Origin: Clavelina lepadiformis
Lineage: Eukaryota; Chordata; Ascidiacea; Aplousobranchia; Clavelinidae
Length of the DNA: 64,000 nucleotides
Assembly: GCF_947623445.1 (NCBI RefSeq)
Contig: NC_135243.1
Location: 6,450,501 to 6,514,500 of the forward strand
Reading direction: 5' to 3'
The notes beneath the pieces were generated by a model. That model was given only the letters and a program-made list of their open reading frames with translations, ran no database searches and had not been told where the DNA came from. Shown here piece after piece: positions 59,670-64,000 of this stretch. Positions within the stretch are counted from its first letter, which is position 1, and each line of letters begins with the position of its first letter. A program made the translations under genes and the position numbers.

Positions 59670-62244
59670 CTGTAATAATATCGCAGCATTATTATCTGGA
59701 AATACTGGAAACATTTTTACCAATCAGGTCTCGTTTAACAAAGTTGAAAAGATTGAGAAGCTTGTTTTTAGTTATTTTGAATTAACACCGAAGACACGTA
59801 TTTTTTTATGGTTACAAAAACTAATTTTTTATCGATATCTTTACAAAAGGTACAAGTTTGCTTCACAAACAACATTACCAACTTTATAAAATGCGGTAAA
59901 GCAATGATTAACGCATAGAAAAAGCTAAAAAAAAATAGAGAAACATAATGTATCGAAGTACCGGTAAAAGCGGTATTACGGGATATGAATATACAGCAGA
60001 ATATGCATTTGAGTAATTGTTTGCCGAAAGCTATCTTTCATGTTTCTTTCACGTCTGAAAAAGATTATAAACAAAACTACTGCAATAAAAACTGTCGAAA
60101 ACCTAAAAACACCGGTCCAACCAGTTTAAACGGCCTGGCACCACATACGAAAAGCGATGTGCAGGCACATCCGTTACTTAATATGTCATAATACGAAGAA
60201 TTACGTCATCTGACACAGTTTTGAAACAGAAACGGAAGCTTTCGTAAGGTGGTAGCATAGCAAAGCGATGACGAAATGGCATAAATACTAACCAAGCCAG
60301 CTGGGAGAAAATAAAATATTTACAGTTTTCCTACTGTAAGATGCTTAACGCTACATTCTACTGAGTATAAATGTTTTTCATAAGCGGCAACTTGATATTC
60401 TAAAGTAACCAAATGTCTAGTAAATTCCACAATGTCGTGGAATAAGGACCTATCAGAACCTAACACATTTCCAATCATTGCAACTAAGAAAATGATTCAG
60501 GACATCACGTGGCGTATAGAATTTAAAAGTTCAAAACTAATCTTAAGCGACCGGTTCATGTTATTTGCTGATTTTGCTCTGATGAAGAAAAACGACATTC
60601 GAAGCATGTTTTCAAATTAACTTAATGTTTATATTAGCTTTGATATGCATTGCAAACATGTATAACATAACAACATGTATTGTAAACACTTAGTTTGTAA
60701 AATGTATCTCAACCACACCAGAGTTATAAATCGAAACGAGTAATTACGATGAGGATGAACTCTAACACGCGGTCTCATCGTAAAGAAACATCTGCGCCTC
60801 TTGTTTGCTAATTGCTATATAGTCGCTAGACAAATCGCGAAACTGGGCCAGACATATTTAAAGCCATAACCTTAAGACGCCGTTTTAGATCTTTAATAAA
60901 AGAAAACTAAAAATATCAAAAACAGTACGAGTTGAAACTGCCTTTTGAGTTGGTTCGTTTGCGAATGGTGACATACTTAATACGTGTATTTCGTTTCCAC
61001 GTCAAAAGCCAATGAAATAAATCATTCTAACATCTGGTTGCAAAACTACAGCACAATGGAATCAACTAACTGTTAACAGCTAAATGTTGGGATACTGATT
61101 GTTAACAAACTTATTATTACCTTGATGGTGATTGCACTAAAACTAGAGAACAACTGTTTAATTGCGAAACGCTTGAGTGTAAATACGCACTTCGTGTTTG
61201 AGAAAACAACATCAAAGACGCCTCTCAGTCAGCAAATACAAAACCCGCTGTTATTTAGTTCATCTTTGATATGTTTGCCCCGTCCGTGTGCAGGGTCATA
61301 AATTTATCTTCACTAGAGCTTGTTTGAGTTCGTTCGTTTCTATTTGCACAGCGCTCGACCCAGAATCAGTACGTGTGAACTACTCTAATGCCTGCAGCGT
61401 AGACTTTACACAGTATATTTGCCATTTTTGTCATATTGTTAACACGATAAAATACCCAACTCGGGAAAACAATTCGTATAATTAACCGCTATATTTTAAT
61501 TGCAGAATATATACCGAACAAATGCCAATCAAATTTATGATATTCATTAACATAAATTGCAATAAAATAGTATGCTGCATTTTATTGTGATGTACTTGTG
61601 ATACCAACAAGTTATTTGTTCCAAAACTTAGCTTATTTCTGCAAAGCGCTCGCACTCGTTGATGAAGAACCAAATACATCATTCGTCAAATCGATCGATC
61701 GTCCACCAAAAAACGAGTCAAAAACGAGAGAAAACATATGTCAGATGTGGCGCGTATTTCAAATCCTGTGAGCAGATATATTGCGCAACAGACGTCACAA
61801 TTTCAAGGCTGGAAAGCAGTTGTGTGTGGGAAGTCTGTGGCCTAAATTCGTGTCATGCGCTGCTGGTTAAGAAGGAAACAAGGAGACAGAAAGTCGGACA
61901 CGAACAAACATGGTTCTTCGACATGCAACCAGACAAGAAATAACTGCAATACAAATCTGCTTAACACGCCAACGGCTGAATTATTATCAAGCTTAATACG
62001 TATCGAGAACCAACGCAGAATTGCACCAAAACAAGACTTTGTAATCGCAGAAGTGCTCATTTGAAGAAAAAGATAAGAAAGTGACCGATAAGCGTTATTG
62101 GAAAATTTAACATAACAAAACAAAAAACCAGAACTAAGAACAAAGCATATGATTAACAATGAAATTATAGCCGCGTATATCCGGACTGGATCCCATTAAT
62201 ACCATCATGATACCACGTACAACAGCATGGTTTGTCACAAAAAC
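59670..62244. other. Upstream of the visible WD40 exons; no exon found
   Basis: I searched the minus strand for an exon ending in phase 2 to precede 59669 and found none convincing. It may be a large intron or the gene may be incomplete. Plus-strand ORFs are unsupported. Confidence 0.35.
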
Positions 62245-62315
62245 GCCGCCATTTAAAAGCGAAAACGTCATTCCGCCATATTGATGCCCTCGAGGAAGAA
62301 GACGGCCGCCATTTT
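62245..62315. promoter_or_regulatory. Three CCGCCAT words (YY1-like) in 70 bp
   Basis: GCCGCCATTT at 62245-62254, CCGCCATA at 62273-62280 and GCCGCCATTTT at 62305-62315, in a locally GC-rich patch. This is the known YY1 core, often found just after transcription starts. It could mark a promoter on the minus strand, but no gene is seen beside it. Confidence 0.3.
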
Positions 62316-63295
62316 GTCTTAAAAGTAACGAACCCAAGATGAATAAACCAAGCTTAAAACACGAAAGTTTTCGACCTGTTTTCTTCGGCAAATATTATCA
62401 GTGTCTCAAGTACGCTTTAGAAGAGAAGTAATTCGATTGTAGTGCATGCCAAAACACACATGTATATGCCAATACACCTGAACCAATACACACAGGTACG
62501 ATTTTGCCAATGTGTTGCAACTTCTCCAGAGCCTGGGGCACAAAGCTCAGCGCAATACATTTCAAAAGTACAAAAGATTATTTATTCTTAAACAGCATGT
62601 AGCTGACATGAATCATTTTATCGTCAATGTTGTTATCAGCGTGTATTGCTGTGATTCGTATAAACAAATGCGACAACTAATACACCATTCTATGGCGAGT
62701 CAAATACGAGATATGAAAAATAACGTTTTATTTTTTTCGGCAGAAAGCATCGTAACAACACTTACGAATTGTCTTCCTAAAAAAGATTTTGAGATTGCGA
62801 CAATTATGACATTGGAACGTTTTTAATTTAAAAAAATCTGAACTAAGTCTTATGATTACATTACTAACATTTCCAATTGCATTTTTATGTTTCAAGACAT
62901 CACAAAACATTTGCGCAATTTAGTCCTTGTAGGGCGGGTTGGTCCGTTGTAAAACACACATGACTTCCATGATCTAGTTATTTCTAGCTTGGAGGGATAT
63001 GCGTTAGGTCTTTAATGTTGATAATTATCGTATTTATCGTTTCATTGTGCATTTTTAATTAATCGACGACACAGTTCTGAGAATTTTTACGATTATAATT
63101 TTCGCATGAATACAGCACAATTACCACCAATGTAATTAAAATAAAGGGATTGTTTCGTTATCAAGCTGGTTGGCTGCAGGGTAATCGAGGAAATCTTTTC
63201 GCGACTAATCTACCGACCTTCTAAAACGAGTGGTCTTGGGTGATTTTTATCAAGCCCAGTTCAAACAAAGGAGCAAAGAGCGAGTGTCAAATTTA
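62316..63295. other. Intergenic: no gene supported
   Basis: An ORF at 62512-62826 (+, 104 codons) has no recognisable domain and begins without a clear promoter. Confidence 0.35.
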
Positions 63296-63394
63296 GGGCG
63301 GGAACCGAAAAGAAAAAAGCAACAGGGATTAGCTGCGGGATACCATTGTCAAGATGCAGTATAAATACGGTGCCGAGACCGAATCTCATCAGTC
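63296..63394 (+). promoter_or_regulatory. Core promoter: E2F-like site, TATA box, initiator
   Basis: GGGCGGGAA (63296-63304) precedes TATAAATA (63360-63367) and TCAGTC (63389-63394), with the initiator A 31 bp from the first T of the TATA box, the textbook spacing. Confidence 0.55.
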
Positions 63395-63447
63395 GAGCGT
63401 GCACTCACTTGCAGTGCATCGACTCGACTCAAAGCTCGAAGAGAGCT

Positions 63448-63570
63448 ATGGTTGCGTTAGAGGGGTTATTGCGAGAAGAACCGTTGCGTTATGACGGCGA
63501 AAAAACTTCTGTTCGTGGTAGAAAAGACACGTTAACTCTTTTGCCTTCGAACTGCAGGGAATTGCTGTAA
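63448..63570 (+). CDS. Short ORF after the 63.4-kb promoter, 40 aa or first exon
   Basis: ATG 63448 is the first ATG after the initiator at 63391 and opens MVALEGLLREEPLRYDGEK..., ending LLPSNCRELL at TAA 63568-63570. The frame is rich in charged residues, unlike chance ORFs in this AT-rich region. It may be a complete small protein or a first exon spliced at an internal donor, with the rest beyond the window. I do not recognise it. Confidence 0.35.
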   Translation: MVALEGLLREEPLRYDGEKTSVRGRKDTLTLLPSNCRELL

Positions 63571-64000
63571 TTCATGCAAGCAACGCGAAAATGTTACTAA
63601 CGTGTCAACACCGCTTTTAAAGCACTGTCCCATTTTTGTTTGAAATTAGTACTCGTATCCGCGACATCTGGGCAACGTGAAGGAACTTGCATATGAGTGG
63701 TTGAGTTGATCGACGCCTAGCCTTTCATTTGTAAGTTCCAAAACGATGTTTTAGATTTTCAACGTTCTAAAACGTGTAACAGTGATAACAGCTTTTTTGC
63801 GGTGCTCTTATTGTCTGTGTTGTATTATGGAACTTGCATATTTGTGTGACAGAACGTTGCGGAACTTGCACATGCATACGCAAATCCCAAAATGCGACAC
63901 GAGACGATACGCCAGGTATGAATTTAAAACTTCGCCAGTGCTTTCGCCTCGTTAACATCGAGCGGAAGACACGATCGGCGGAAAACGTTTGACAACTATT
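63571..64000. other. Window end: no gene supported
   Basis: Contains a repeated GGAACTTGCA(TAT) word at about 63681, 63830 and 63861. No further exon seen. Confidence 0.35.

Noticed and set aside
62512..62826. 104-codon plus-strand ORF
   Set aside because: No domain recognised and no promoter identified.
1..64000. tRNA, rRNA and CRISPR features
   Set aside because: No T-loop/acceptor pattern, rRNA signature or regularly spaced repeats were noticed; I could not run a dedicated scan.

Overview
This is nuclear DNA from an AT-rich, intron-containing animal genome. Introns of about 70-1000 bp with GT-AG ends, TATA/initiator core promoters, AATAAA signals and locally duplicated IAP genes suggest a compact invertebrate genome. 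A tunicate such as Ciona is my best guess; that is inference, since nothing in the sequence names the species.

Layout. (1) Three inhibitor-of-apoptosis (IAP) genes lie on the + strand at about 0.1-0.7, 7.2-9.7 and 18.6-21.0 kb. The first is cut by the window start. The second is intact (8 exons, 514 codons: BIR-BIR-UBA-RING). The third has the same exon lengths but a lost splice acceptor and an in-frame stop in its second BIR. (2) An unrecognised gene (4 tentative exons, 3.6-5.8 kb, +) sits between the first two. (3) From 16 to 49 kb lies a dispersed family of small genes on both strands, which I do not recognise: A (16.0 kb, +), G (28.4 kb, +, divergent), B (35.5 kb, +), C and D (40.3 and 41.4 kb, -, tandem duplicates), E (45.2 kb, -) and pseudogene F (48.6 kb, -). 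Members A-E are 101-105 residues, made of two related repeats at fixed positions: an N-V-x-Y core, then K-A-W or K-A-F. (4) A single-exon seven-transmembrane receptor-like gene lies at 24.3-25.4 kb (+). (5) Eight 3' exons of a WD40 protein occupy 56.1-59.7 kb (-). (6) A strong TATA plus initiator promoter with a short ORF lies at 63.4 kb (+), close to the window end.

The rest is mostly noncoding. It holds GC-rich 35-bp palindromic units, a degenerate ~100-bp tandem array, a large tandem/nested duplication at 33.3-34.9 kb, hairpins, a 24-bp near-palindrome and clusters of bZIP-type sites.

The most interesting candidate for something undescribed is the two-repeat small-protein family. In the youngest pair (C and D) the first repeat has changed faster than the surrounding noncoding DNA, as expected for a protein under diversifying selection. 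Its presence beside multiplying IAP genes would fit an immune or cell-death role, but that link is only inference.
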